In this document: positions 1 through 7,355 of the stretch, piece after piece
Layout of the letters: each line of letters begins with the position of its first letter
Position numbering within the stretch: the stretch's first letter is position 1
Origin: Neobacillus sp. Marseille-Q6967
GTDB taxonomy: Bacteria > Bacillota > Bacilli > Bacillales > Cytobacillaceae
Reading direction: 5' to 3'
Assembly (NCBI RefSeq): GCF_946151075.1
Contig: NZ_OX267715.1
Location: 2,643,881-2,707,880, forward strand
DNA length: 64,000 nucleotides
Position numbers and translations under genes: made by a program
Notes under the pieces: model-generated
Told to the model about the DNA's origin: nothing
The model's input: the letters and a program-made list of their open reading frames with translations, nothing else
Database searches by the model: none

Positions 1-622
1 TCGCTTGCTTGACCGACTCCTGGTTAAGAGGAAAATGCATAGCCTTTAATGCATCCTTTCGATTAACCAGGCGGTACTTATTCACAAGGGATAGGGGAAG
101 GGTCTCCTCAATATAGTCCCCATATTGCTGAAATGCGAGTTGAATGAACTTCCTCATCCCTTTTGCAGTTATTTTACCTCTTAATGAATATACAGGTTCA
201 AAATCCTTCGTCTTATTATTTTGACCTGATTGCATTTCACTAGCAGTTATCGTCTGTCTGTGGGCATCCCATTTACCGGTGATGGTAATCGTTTCATTCA
301 TGACAATTTTATTTTTTAAATACGGCTGATTAAAAAATACAACCTTAATTAAATATTGTCCTACGAACATGCGAAACATTAATTTTGATTTCTTCCGTCC
401 ATAATAGGCAAGAGAAGGCTCGCTATGAACCTTCCCTTCTAGCGTAACCTTCTCCTCATGCTTTACGTCGACTAAGTCTCGCAGCCGATAGTCTTCATAT
501 CGATATGGGAAATACTCCAATAAATCCTGTATTGTGTAAATCTTCATTTCTGCCAGATTTTCAGCCGTTTCTTCTCCAATTCCCTTTAATACTAATACTG
601 ATTGTTTTAGATTTGGATTCAC
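1..622 (-). CDS. recG: ATP-dependent DNA helicase RecG, N-terminal part (cut by window edge)
   Basis: RecG remodels stalled replication forks and Holliday junctions. Translating the minus strand from a GTG at 622 gives an open frame to base 1, about 207 codons, beginning MNPNLKQSVLVLKGIGEETA. This is the helical N-terminus followed by the wedge/OB-fold region (LEYFPYRYEDYR, then KVTLEGKV). The helicase motifs lie outside the window. The GTG overlaps the TGA stop of sdaAA (GTGA), so the two genes are probably translationally coupled. No frameshift is seen. Identity rests on family resemblance of the wedge domain and on the B. subtilis gene order sdaAB-sdaAA-recG. Confidence 0.9.
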   Translation of the reverse strand, partial: MNPNLKQSVLVLKGIGEETAENLAEMKIYTIQDLLEYFPYRYEDYRLRDLVDVKHEEKVTLEGKVHSEPSLAYYGRKKSKLMFRMFVGQYLIKVVFFNQPYLKNKIVMNETITITGKWDAHRQTITASEMQSGQNNKTKDFEPVYSLRGKITAKGMRKFIQLAFQQYGDYIEETLPLSLVNKYRLVNRKDALKAMHFPLNQESVKQA

Positions 623-1500
623 TTTTTCAGCGGAATACCGAAGATCTTGGCTTCGAGTTCACGACCTGTCGGTGTTGCCGCCAACCCTCCCTGTGCTGTT
701 TCTTTTAATGCAGTTGGCATGGATTGACCAATTTTAAACATCGCTTCAATTACTTCATCACAAGGGATTCTGCTTGTAATTCCTGCTAAAGCCATATCAG
801 CCGCAACCATCGCATTGGCTGCACCCATCGCATTTCTTTTCACACAAGGTACTTCAACTAAACCAGCAACGGGGTCACAAACAAGCCCCAGCATATTTTT
901 TAATGTAATCGCCATCGCTTCCGCACATTGTTCCGGGCTGCCTCCGGCCATTTCAACAATAGCAGCTGCCGCCATCCCTGATGCAGACCCTACCTCTGCT
1001 TGACATCCACCCGCTGCTCCAGAAATCGAGGCATTGTTTGCAACAACAAATCCAAAAGCCCCTGCAGTAAATAGAAAAGATATCATTTGTTCTCTTGTCG
1101 GATTTAGTTTCTCCTTCACTGCAAATAATGTCCCCGGGACTACCCCTGCTGACCCAGCAGTAGGGGTGGCACAAATCGTCCCCATCGCAGCATTTACTTC
1201 ATTCGTTGCGACTGCTTTACTTACGGCATCAAGTATCGTTTTTCCTGATAAAAAGTTTCCTTTTTCAATATAATTTTGGAGAAGAACAGCATCTCCACCG
1301 GTTAATCCCGAGTGAGAGGTTACACCTTTAAGGCCTCGTTCTACTGCTTCTTCCATCACAGTTAAATTTCTGTCCATAAACTTAAGGACTTCTTCCCTCG
1401 TTCTACCGGTCACAGTTACTTCTTGTTCAATCATAATATCTGAGATTTTTTTATTTTGACTAATTGCTAACTCTACTAATTCTGCTACATTACGAAACAA
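619..1500 (-). CDS. sdaAA: L-serine dehydratase, iron-sulfur-dependent, alpha subunit
   Basis: Deaminates L-serine to pyruvate and ammonia with a [4Fe-4S] cluster, working with the beta subunit encoded just upstream. The protein has 293 residues, normal for a separate alpha chain. Glycine-rich blocks (GLTGGDAV, ATPTAGSAGV, ISGAAGGCQAE) and cysteines in GGCQAEVGS, NMLGLVCDPVAG and VEVPCVKRN fit the cluster-binding family. The start is TTG at 1500-1498 behind a purine-rich GGGGGAAGG. It lies 20 bp after sdaAB and overlaps recG by 4 bp, forming a three-gene unit. Confidence 0.94.
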   Translation of the reverse strand: MFRNVAELVELAISQNKKISDIMIEQEVTVTGRTREEVLKFMDRNLTVMEEAVERGLKGVTSHSGLTGGDAVLLQNYIEKGNFLSGKTILDAVSKAVATNEVNAAMGTICATPTAGSAGVVPGTLFAVKEKLNPTREQMISFLFTAGAFGFVVANNASISGAAGGCQAEVGSASGMAAAAIVEMAGGSPEQCAEAMAITLKNMLGLVCDPVAGLVEVPCVKRNAMGAANAMVAADMALAGITSRIPCDEVIEAMFKIGQSMPTALKETAQGGLAATPTGRELEAKIFGIPLKK

Positions 1501-1520
1501 TGGCCTTCCCCCTTTTTGTA

Positions 1521-2183
1521 TTAGTCTACAATCCTCGTTACTTTTAAGATGTTCGGAAGCTTTTCTAATTCATGAAGGATTTTATTTTCTATGTTTTGAT
1601 CCACTTCAATCGTCATTAAGGCTAGTTTTCCTACTTCTTTTCGGGATACCTCCATATGTCCGATATTGATTTCATATTTCGCTAGTACATTAGATACACT
1701 TGCAATTGCCCCAAAGCGATCATTATGGACGACCAATATCGCAGGATGATTTCCTGATAGCTTTAATTCAAAACCATTTAATTCGGTCACTTCAATTTTT
1801 CCACCGCCAATAGAGATCCCTACTAATTCTAATTCCCCTTTATCATCACCGATGATGACTCTTGCCGTGTTAGGATGGTCGGTTACGGCTTCTTCCTCAA
1901 TAAAGCGGAGTTTGATCCCGCGTTCCTTCGCTATGTCAATGGCATTAATAATCCTTGTGTCATCGGTTTCAAAATCCAGTAAGCCGCCAACAATGGCAAC
2001 ATCGGTACCATGTCCTTTATATGTTTTGGCAAAAGAGCCATATAATGAAATGTTTGCCCATTTTGGTTCTCTTCCAAATAAACTTCTTGCTACTTTACCA
2101 ATTCGTGCCGCACCTGCAGTATGTGAACTAGATGGACCTATCATAACAGGACCAATTATGTCAAAAACACTTCTGTATTTCAT
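1521..2183 (-). CDS. sdaAB: L-serine dehydratase, iron-sulfur-dependent, beta subunit
   Basis: Partner of the alpha subunit in serine catabolism. It has 220 residues: an N-terminal SDH beta domain with the family motif IGPSSSHTAGAARIG near residues 15-30, and a C-terminal ACT domain (about 149-220, beginning AILVVHNDRFGAIASVSNVL), a fold often used for small-molecule sensing. The ATG at 2183 is preceded by AAGGGGGAGAGG. It is first in the sdaAB-sdaAA-recG unit. The terminator of fakA lies immediately upstream, so this unit needs its own promoter in the short gap; I could not pick one confidently. Confidence 0.94.
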   Translation of the reverse strand: MKYRSVFDIIGPVMIGPSSSHTAGAARIGKVARSLFGREPKWANISLYGSFAKTYKGHGTDVAIVGGLLDFETDDTRIINAIDIAKERGIKLRFIEEEAVTDHPNTARVIIGDDKGELELVGISIGGGKIEVTELNGFELKLSGNHPAILVVHNDRFGAIASVSNVLAKYEINIGHMEVSRKEVGKLALMTIEVDQNIENKILHELEKLPNILKVTRIVD

Positions 2184-2242
2184 CAGCCTCTCCCCCTTGG
2201 GAAATTCATCTATTTATCCATTTATATTTATAACACATAATA

Positions 2243-2281
2243 ATTAAAAAAGAAGGGTTTCCCCTTCTTTTTTAATTATTA
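2243..2281 (-). terminator. Intrinsic terminator after fakA
   Basis: A hairpin with GAAGGGG/CCCCTTC-type arms is flanked by A-runs and T-runs on both sides, so it could act in either direction. It begins right at the fakA TAA stop and separates fakA from sdaAB. Confidence 0.85.
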
Positions 2282-3958
2282 TTCAATTGCAAAAATAAAT
2301 GAGTATAGTGGTTGTTTTCCGTTATGAAGTTCAACTTCTACATCTTCATAATTTTCTTCAACAAATTTTACAAGAGCATTAACTTCAGTTTCTGATACAT
2401 CCTCGCCGTAAATGATGGTTAAGATTTCAGAATCTGCATCTAACATTTCAGTCAGCAGCTCTTGGGCCACTATGCTCTTATCTTTATTTTTTACGATAAT
2501 TTTCCCTTCAGCAATTCCCATAAAATCATCTTTTTCAATCTCTAAACCGTCAATTTGCGTGTCACGGACAGCATAGGTAATCTGTCCTGTCTTAACTTGT
2601 TGCATAGCCTCTGTCATTGCAGCTTTGTTTGCATCTGCATCTGTGCCTGGATTGAATGCTAATAAGGCAGAAAGGCCTTGAGGAACCGTCTTAGATGGAA
2701 TTACATAAATTTCTTCATCCGAAACGTCTGCGGCTTGTTCTGCTGCCATAATAATATTTTTATTATTAGGCAGAATAAATACCTTTTTTGCATTTACAGA
2801 ATTTACCGCTTTCACAATATCCTCTGTGCTTGGATTCATGGTTTGCCCGCCTTCGATTACAGCGTGCGCTCCAATACTCCTAAATAAATCTGCAACACCA
2901 GAACCCATCGACACAGTCACAATACCATATTCCTGCTTTTCTTTTGGAGCCTTCGGTTTGTCAGAAACTAATGGAGTAGTTTCTCCGACTATATTCGAAT
3001 GCTGCTGGCGCATGTTTTCAATTTTCATATTAATTAAACTGCCGAACTGTTGTCCGTAGTTTAAGCAATTTCCGGGCTGCTCTGAATGGATATGAACCTT
3101 TACAACCTCGTCATCCGCAATAACGAGTAATGAATCACCCAGCTTACTTAAATCATTACGGAAGTTTTGTTCATTAAAAGGTCGTTTTGCTATTTTTTCC
3201 TGCTCAAACTTGACCATAAATTCAGTACAATATCCAAAAACGATATCCTCTGTATTCATATGGCTTTGAACGCTCTTATGGTGTTCTGCATTTACCATTT
3301 CATCCATTGAAGGAAGAGTCTCAGGTGAATCAGGGAGCTTTTCCCCTTTTAATTCAGCAAGAAAGCCTTCATAAACAAAAACTAACCCTTGGCCGCCGCT
3401 ATCGACAACTCCAACTTCTTTCAATACTGGAAGTAAATCAGGTGTGCGCTTAAGCGAGGCTTTGGCTTCTTTAAGGGTTTCCTCCATGACAACGATAATA
3501 TCATTGGATTTTTGTGCCGCTTGGACTGCCTTTTTTGCAGAGTCCTTTGCAACGGTTAAGATTGTACCCTCAACAGGTTTCATTACAGCCTTATAAGCTG
3601 TCTCAACTCCAGACTCAAAAGCATCGGCAAACTCTTTTGCGGAAATCGTCGCTTTTGTTTCAACGGCTTTTGAAAAACCACGGAATAATTGGGAGAGTAT
3701 AACTCCCGAGTTTCCACGGGCCCCCATCAGAAGCCCTTTTGATAGAGCTGCTCCAACCTTTCCGATATGTTCCTGTACATTATTTTTAACTTCCTTTGCC
3801 CCGGAGGTCATCGATAAGTTCATATTTGTTCCTGTATCACCATCGGGCACAGGAAAAACGTTTAATGCATCAACCATTTTGGCATTGGCTGCTAAGTGAT
3901 TCGCACCTTGAATCACCATTTCTGCAAAACGTTTTCCATCTAAAGCTGTTATAGACAC
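2279..3958 (-). CDS. fakA: Fatty acid kinase, ATP-binding subunit (DAK2 family)
   Basis: FakA phosphorylates exogenous fatty acids held by FakB partners, feeding phospholipid synthesis; in B. subtilis the gene is yloV. The 559-residue protein has an N-terminal DAK2 nucleotide-binding domain with FPVPDGDTGTNMNLSM near residues 35-50 and GARGNSGVILSQLFRG near 79-94, then a central domain (GYCTEFMVKF onward) and a C-terminal FakA domain. No FakB is seen in the window. It sits 15 bp after yloU, so the two are probably cotranscribed from the promoter near 4383-4411, and ends at a strong terminator. The kinase role is known for the family; the operon is inferred from spacing. Confidence 0.92.
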   Translation of the reverse strand: MSITALDGKRFAEMVIQGANHLAANAKMVDALNVFPVPDGDTGTNMNLSMTSGAKEVKNNVQEHIGKVGAALSKGLLMGARGNSGVILSQLFRGFSKAVETKATISAKEFADAFESGVETAYKAVMKPVEGTILTVAKDSAKKAVQAAQKSNDIIVVMEETLKEAKASLKRTPDLLPVLKEVGVVDSGGQGLVFVYEGFLAELKGEKLPDSPETLPSMDEMVNAEHHKSVQSHMNTEDIVFGYCTEFMVKFEQEKIAKRPFNEQNFRNDLSKLGDSLLVIADDEVVKVHIHSEQPGNCLNYGQQFGSLINMKIENMRQQHSNIVGETTPLVSDKPKAPKEKQEYGIVTVSMGSGVADLFRSIGAHAVIEGGQTMNPSTEDIVKAVNSVNAKKVFILPNNKNIIMAAEQAADVSDEEIYVIPSKTVPQGLSALLAFNPGTDADANKAAMTEAMQQVKTGQITYAVRDTQIDGLEIEKDDFMGIAEGKIIVKNKDKSIVAQELLTEMLDADSEILTIIYGEDVSETEVNALVKFVEENYEDVEVELHNGKQPLYSFIFAIE

Positions 3959-3973
3959 AAACTTTCCTCCTCA

Positions 3974-4336
3974 CTACGGGTTCGTCACACGAACTCCCTG
4001 AACGTAAATGTTTACCGAGTCAACGGCAAGTCCAACGGTCTTATCGAGTGTGTATTTAACCTTTGATTGCACGTTATGAGCAACCTCGGAAATTTTCGTT
4101 CCATAGCTAACAATTATATACATATCAATATGTACCTCTTCATTTTCCTGGCGAACAATAACTCCACGAGTAAAATTTTCTCTTCGTAAAATCTCTGTTA
4201 GACCGTCTTTAATTTGGTTCTTAGAAGCCATACCGACGATACCGTAACAATCGATTGCGGCTCCTCCAGCGATGGTGGCGATTACTTCATTGGAAATATC
4301 AATTTGTCCGTACTTGTTTTTTAGTTCAATGGACAT
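3974..4336 (-). CDS. yloU: Asp23/Gls24 family envelope-stress protein YloU
   Basis: A 120-residue Asp23/Gls24 (alkaline shock) family protein. Members are soluble or membrane-associated and linked to cell-envelope homeostasis, but the molecular role is not settled. The conserved N-terminal pattern GQIDISNEVIATIAGGAAI and the DMYIIVSYGTKI strand are visible. There is no signal peptide or membrane segment. The ATG at 4336 follows AAGGGGGAA. It is first gene of a likely yloU-fakA unit, an association conserved in Bacillota and suggesting a lipid or envelope role. Confidence 0.9.
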   Translation of the reverse strand: MSIELKNKYGQIDISNEVIATIAGGAAIDCYGIVGMASKNQIKDGLTEILRRENFTRGVIVRQENEEVHIDMYIIVSYGTKISEVAHNVQSKVKYTLDKTVGLAVDSVNIYVQGVRVTNP

Positions 4337-4364
4337 GAATCGTTCCCCCTTATGGAATTTGCTT

Positions 4365-4394
4365 CTTGACTAAAGCCATTTTACTATAGTCAAG
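4365..4394. promoter_or_regulatory. Inverted repeat over the yloU-fakA promoter
   Basis: Perfect 8-bp arms CTTGACTA and TAGTCAAG are separated by 14 bp and overlap the proposed -10 hexamer at 4383-4388. It could be a repressor operator or a 5'-UTR hairpin. I recognise no matching regulator site; it does not resemble the FapR operator as I recall it. Confidence 0.4.
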
Positions 4395-4411
4395 TTCATT
4401 TTAAAAGTCAT
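4383..4411 (-). promoter_or_regulatory. Probable sigma-A promoter of yloU-fakA
   Basis: On the minus strand ATGACT (4411-4406), a 17-bp spacer and TATAGT (4388-4383) lie about 50 bp upstream of the yloU ATG. The -35 is weak at 4 of 6 matches; the -10 matches 5 of 6. Confidence 0.5.
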
Positions 4412-4528
4412 ACTTCCTCACATTAATTAGCGCACAAAATAAATGCCTATGTCAAGGTATTTTTCTTGAAAGGTTTTATAACAACTATTGCAATACAATA
4501 AGTTGTGTGATAAATTATTAAAGTATCT

Positions 4529-4556
4529 TTAGACAATAACGTCAATGCTGTATAAA
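4529..4556 (+). promoter_or_regulatory. Possible sigma-A promoter of rpmB
   Basis: TTAGAC (4529-4534) and TATAAA (4551-4556) are separated by 16 bp and lie about 30 bp before the rpmB ATG. The -10 is good and the -35 partial. Confidence 0.45.
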
Positions 4557-4584
4557 GCTTTTGGTAATAAGGAGGGAAATCATT

Positions 4585-4773
4585 ATGCCACGTAAATGTG
4601 TTGTAACTGGTAAGAAAACAACAACTGGTAACGCTCGTTCTCACGCTATGAACGCTAACAAGCGTACATGGGGTGCTAACTTACAAAAAGTACGTATTCT
4701 TGTTGATGGAAAGCCAAAGCGTGTTTGGGTTTCTGCAAGAGCACTAAGATCTGGTAAAGTAGAACGCGTATAA
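4585..4773 (+). CDS. rpmB: 50S ribosomal protein L28
   Basis: A 62-residue basic protein of the large ribosomal subunit. It begins MPRKCVVTGKKTTTGNARSH and ends SARALRSGKVERV, the full bL28 family length. The frame is open eight codons further upstream, but the ATG at 4585 has GGAGGG 8 bp before it and matches family starts. It is one of only two plus-strand genes here, divergent from yloU and convergent with spoVM. It retains one cysteine, so it looks like the zinc-free type of L28. Confidence 0.97.
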   Translation: MPRKCVVTGKKTTTGNARSHAMNANKRTWGANLQKVRILVDGKPKRVWVSARALRSGKVERV

Positions 4774-4777
4774 TCTC

Positions 4778-4806
4778 TGGGGCATCCTATCTGGATGCCC
4801 TTTAAT
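4778..4806 (+). terminator. Intrinsic terminator of rpmB
   Basis: GGGCATCC and GGATGCCC arms around a TATCT loop are followed by TTTAATTATTATT, a few bases after the rpmB stop. Confidence 0.85.
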
Positions 4807-4825
4807 TATTATTCTCCCTAACCCT

Positions 4826-4857
4826 CAAAAATAAAAGTACCCAAATATATGGGTACC
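4826..4857 (-). terminator. Intrinsic terminator of spoVM
   Basis: On the minus strand GTACCC and GGGTAC arms (hairpin 4838-4857) are followed by a T-rich run, just after the spoVM stop at 4872. Confidence 0.75.
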
Positions 4858-4871
4858 CTTAAGCCTTTCTT

Positions 4872-4955
4872 CTATTCATTCTTTTTAAATGCACCAATCA
4901 TCGCTCGGACAAGTCCACCTAAAAATTTCGGCAGTTTAATTGTATAAAACTTCAT
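4872..4955 (-). CDS. spoVM: Stage V sporulation peptide SpoVM
   Basis: A 27-codon gene. SpoVM is an amphipathic helix that recognises the positively curved forespore surface and anchors the coat basement layer through SpoIVA; it also inhibits FtsH. The product starts MKFYTIKLPKFLGG, nearly identical to the 26-residue B. subtilis peptide, including the helix-kinking proline at position 9, and ends RAMIGAFKKNE. A GAGGAGGG ribosome site precedes the ATG by about 6 bp. Its position between rpmB and thiN matches B. subtilis. A sigma-E promoter is expected upstream, but no convincing match was found. Confidence 0.95.
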   Translation of the reverse strand: MKFYTIKLPKFLGGLVRAMIGAFKKNE

Positions 4956-5040
4956 ATTGTCCCTCCTCACCATCTCACCGGTCTAACTTTCTCTCGTACG
5001 CCCTTACTATTCTATTCAAACGGACGAAATCAGTACCTCT

Positions 5041-5700
5041 TTAAAAAGTCTTTTTATCATCACTTCTTACCACTAATAATATGCCTTTCGAAAATGAAAA
5101 AGTACCATAATCACTAATAAGTTCATTACTAATACATAGTGTACTTCCAATGTTAATATGACGATTATTTAGTGGATATTTGAAGCCATTAAGAGTAAGA
5201 TCTTCTACAGATAAGGTTTGCGGGATAAACGATATGTATTTTTTTTCCGGGCTTTTTTCTATCTGGTAGCTTCCAGGACCTCTTAAAAATAAGCTGTTTT
5301 GCTGATCAATTAATGAAATATCTACTTTATTACCTTCCAGTAACGGCTTGAATAATAATTGGATGTTAGCAAATGTGTGATCTATTCTTCCCCCTGTTGC
5401 ACCGAAAATTCGGATCTCTTCTGCATCCTGTTGAATGGCCCAGTTTAACGCTAGTTCCATATCGGTTTCATCTTTCTCCGGTTTAAACCTGTTCATTTGT
5501 TCCACTTGCCGTTCAATCACTTGTAACTCTGCTGCTGTTACCGAATCAAAATCACCAAATGCCATAAAGGGCCTAATATTTTTTTCAAGGAGAATAAAAA
5601 CCCCGCGGTCAACCCCGACCCATATCAAATCTTCCCCAGAATATTCTTTTAAATCTGGAAGCAGTTCGGCAGGGCCTCCGGCTACAATATTTATTTTCAT
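5041..5700 (-). CDS. thiN: Thiamine diphosphokinase
   Basis: Transfers pyrophosphate from ATP to thiamine, giving the cofactor thiamine diphosphate. It has 219 residues, normal size. The N-terminal catalytic domain shows WVGVDRGVFILLE and FGDFDSV (about residues 27-55), EKDETDMELALNWA near 75-88 and IFGATGGRIDHTFANI near 98-113, the family's metal and nucleotide-binding blocks; a C-terminal beta-rich thiamine-binding domain follows. It lies 57 bp after rpe in the rsgA-rpe-thiN run. There is no thiamine riboswitch upstream. Confidence 0.94.
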   Translation of the reverse strand: MKINIVAGGPAELLPDLKEYSGEDLIWVGVDRGVFILLEKNIRPFMAFGDFDSVTAAELQVIERQVEQMNRFKPEKDETDMELALNWAIQQDAEEIRIFGATGGRIDHTFANIQLLFKPLLEGNKVDISLIDQQNSLFLRGPGSYQIEKSPEKKYISFIPQTLSVEDLTLNGFKYPLNNRHINIGSTLCISNELISDYGTFSFSKGILLVVRSDDKKTF

Positions 5701-5757
5701 TGTATACCCTCATTTCCATAAGCAAAAAGCCAGCAATTATAAGCCGGCTTTCTACTT

Positions 5758-6402
5758 TTACCCTCTGATTAATGATATTGCTTTCTCATAGTCCTCTTGA
5801 TTATAAATAGCAGAACCTGCAACAAGGACCGTTGCCCCTGCTTCGATACATAATTTTGCTGTTTCAGGATTCACACCGCCATCAATTTCAATTTCGATGT
5901 CAACTCCCTTTGTTTCAGCCATTTCTTTAACCTTCTTGATCTTAGGCAGGACCTCAGGTATGAACTTTTGCCCTCCAAATCCCGGGTTTACTGACATTAA
6001 TAAAACCATCTCAATATCAGGTAGAATATGCTGTATGGTTTCCACCGGAGTAGCTGGATTCAGTACAACACCTGCTTTGATACCAAAAGATTTAATATGA
6101 TGAATAGTTCGGTGGAGATGACGGCACGCTTCTACATGTACAGTGATATAATCAGCACCAGCTTTGGCAAAAGCCTCAATGTACTGATCTGGATTTTCAA
6201 TCATAAGATGTACATCAAGCGGCAGTTTGGTTACAGGGCGGATCGCATCTACGATTAACGGTCCAATCGTAATATTGGGAACGAAATGTCCGTCCATAAC
6301 ATCCACATGAATATAGTCCGCTCCAGCTTTTTCTACAGCCAGGATTTCTTCTCCCAATTTTGAAAAATCAGCTGAAAGGATAGAGGGTGCAATTTTCACC
6401 AT
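5758..6402 (-). CDS. rpe: Ribulose-phosphate 3-epimerase
   Basis: Interconverts ribulose 5-phosphate and xylulose 5-phosphate in the pentose phosphate pathway. It is a 214-residue TIM barrel. Metal and catalytic segments are visible: IAPSILSADFSKLGEE at the start, HVDVMDGHFVPNIT near 33-46, DVHLMIENP near 63-71, MSVNPGFGGQKFIP near 136-149 and EIDGGVNPET near 172-181. It begins 2 bp after the rsgA stop, so the two are probably coupled. Confidence 0.96.
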   Translation of the reverse strand: MVKIAPSILSADFSKLGEEILAVEKAGADYIHVDVMDGHFVPNITIGPLIVDAIRPVTKLPLDVHLMIENPDQYIEAFAKAGADYITVHVEACRHLHRTIHHIKSFGIKAGVVLNPATPVETIQHILPDIEMVLLMSVNPGFGGQKFIPEVLPKIKKVKEMAETKGVDIEIEIDGGVNPETAKLCIEAGATVLVAGSAIYNQEDYEKAISLIRG

Positions 6403-6404
6403 CT

Positions 6405-7286
6405 TTAATACCTCGGCTTTCTATCTTTTATTTCTTGCAGAAAATCTAAATAATGCTCGTATCTATGCTTGGCAATTTCCATTGATTCTACTGAAGATTT
6501 TACTGCACATTTCGGCTCACTTACATGGAGGCAGCCGCGGAATTTACAATTCTCACTTTGTTTTGCCATTTCCGGAAAACAATAGGTAAGTTCCTCTGCT
6601 TCGATATCGGCGAATTCCAGAGAACTAAACCCGGGGGTATCCGCGACTAAGCCATTCCCAATATGAATGAGTTCCACATGACGGGTCGTGTGTTTTCCCC
6701 TGCCCAAATGCGCGGAGATATCGTTTGTCTTTAAATCTAAATCAGGACGCAGAACATTTAATAAAGATGATTTTCCAACACCTGATTGTCCAGCAAATAC
6801 CGATATTTTATCCGCAATATGTGGAGATAACTCCTCAATACCAGCTTCCGTCTCTGACGAAGTCAGGATTACTTCATAGCCGATTTTTCTATATTGAGCA
6901 GCATATTGCTCAATTTGCTGAAGTTGTTCGTTATTCGTTAAATCTATTTTTGTTATACAGATCAGTGGCTCAATGTGATTGTATTCAACTAAGACCAAAA
7001 AACGGTCTAAAAGGACTGGGCTAAAATCAGGTTCAACGGCTGAAAAAACAAGAATGGCTTGATCCACATTTGCAATCGGCGGCCGAATTAACTCGTTCTT
7101 TCGAGGTTTTACCTCTAATAAATAGCCTTCACGTTCATTTTCCGCTTGAAAAATCACTTCATCACCAACAAGAGGGGTAATCTTGTTCTTCCGGAAAACC
7201 CCTCTTCCTCGGCATTGTATTAATTCATTTTCATGCAGTACATAATAAAATCCACTTAATGCTTTTACAATTTTGCCTTCTGGCAT
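6405..7286 (-). CDS. rsgA: Ribosome small-subunit GTPase RsgA (CpgA)
   Basis: A circularly permuted GTPase that checks late 30S maturation. It has 293 residues: an N-terminal OB fold, then G4 (TKIDL, about 116) before G1 (GQSGVGKSSLLN, about 168-179) and G3 (DTPGFSSLEF), and a C-terminal zinc knuckle CKFRGCLHVSEPKCAV. The permuted order G4-G1-G3 is diagnostic. In Bacillus this protein is a PrkC substrate, and prkC/prpC are the next genes upstream. Confidence 0.96.
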   Translation of the reverse strand: MPEGKIVKALSGFYYVLHENELIQCRGRGVFRKNKITPLVGDEVIFQAENEREGYLLEVKPRKNELIRPPIANVDQAILVFSAVEPDFSPVLLDRFLVLVEYNHIEPLICITKIDLTNNEQLQQIEQYAAQYRKIGYEVILTSSETEAGIEELSPHIADKISVFAGQSGVGKSSLLNVLRPDLDLKTNDISAHLGRGKHTTRHVELIHIGNGLVADTPGFSSLEFADIEAEELTYCFPEMAKQSENCKFRGCLHVSEPKCAVKSSVESMEIAKHRYEHYLDFLQEIKDRKPRY

Positions 7287-7355
7287 AGCAACACTCCTTG
7301 CCTCTTTTCATATCAAATACGCTTATCTTTCCCAAGAATGAAAATAAAAAAACTA

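Noticed and set aside
4891..5040. Sigma-E promoter for spoVM
   Set aside because: A GAATA/CGTACGA pair exists near 5000-5020 but the spacing does not fit the consensus, so it was not called.
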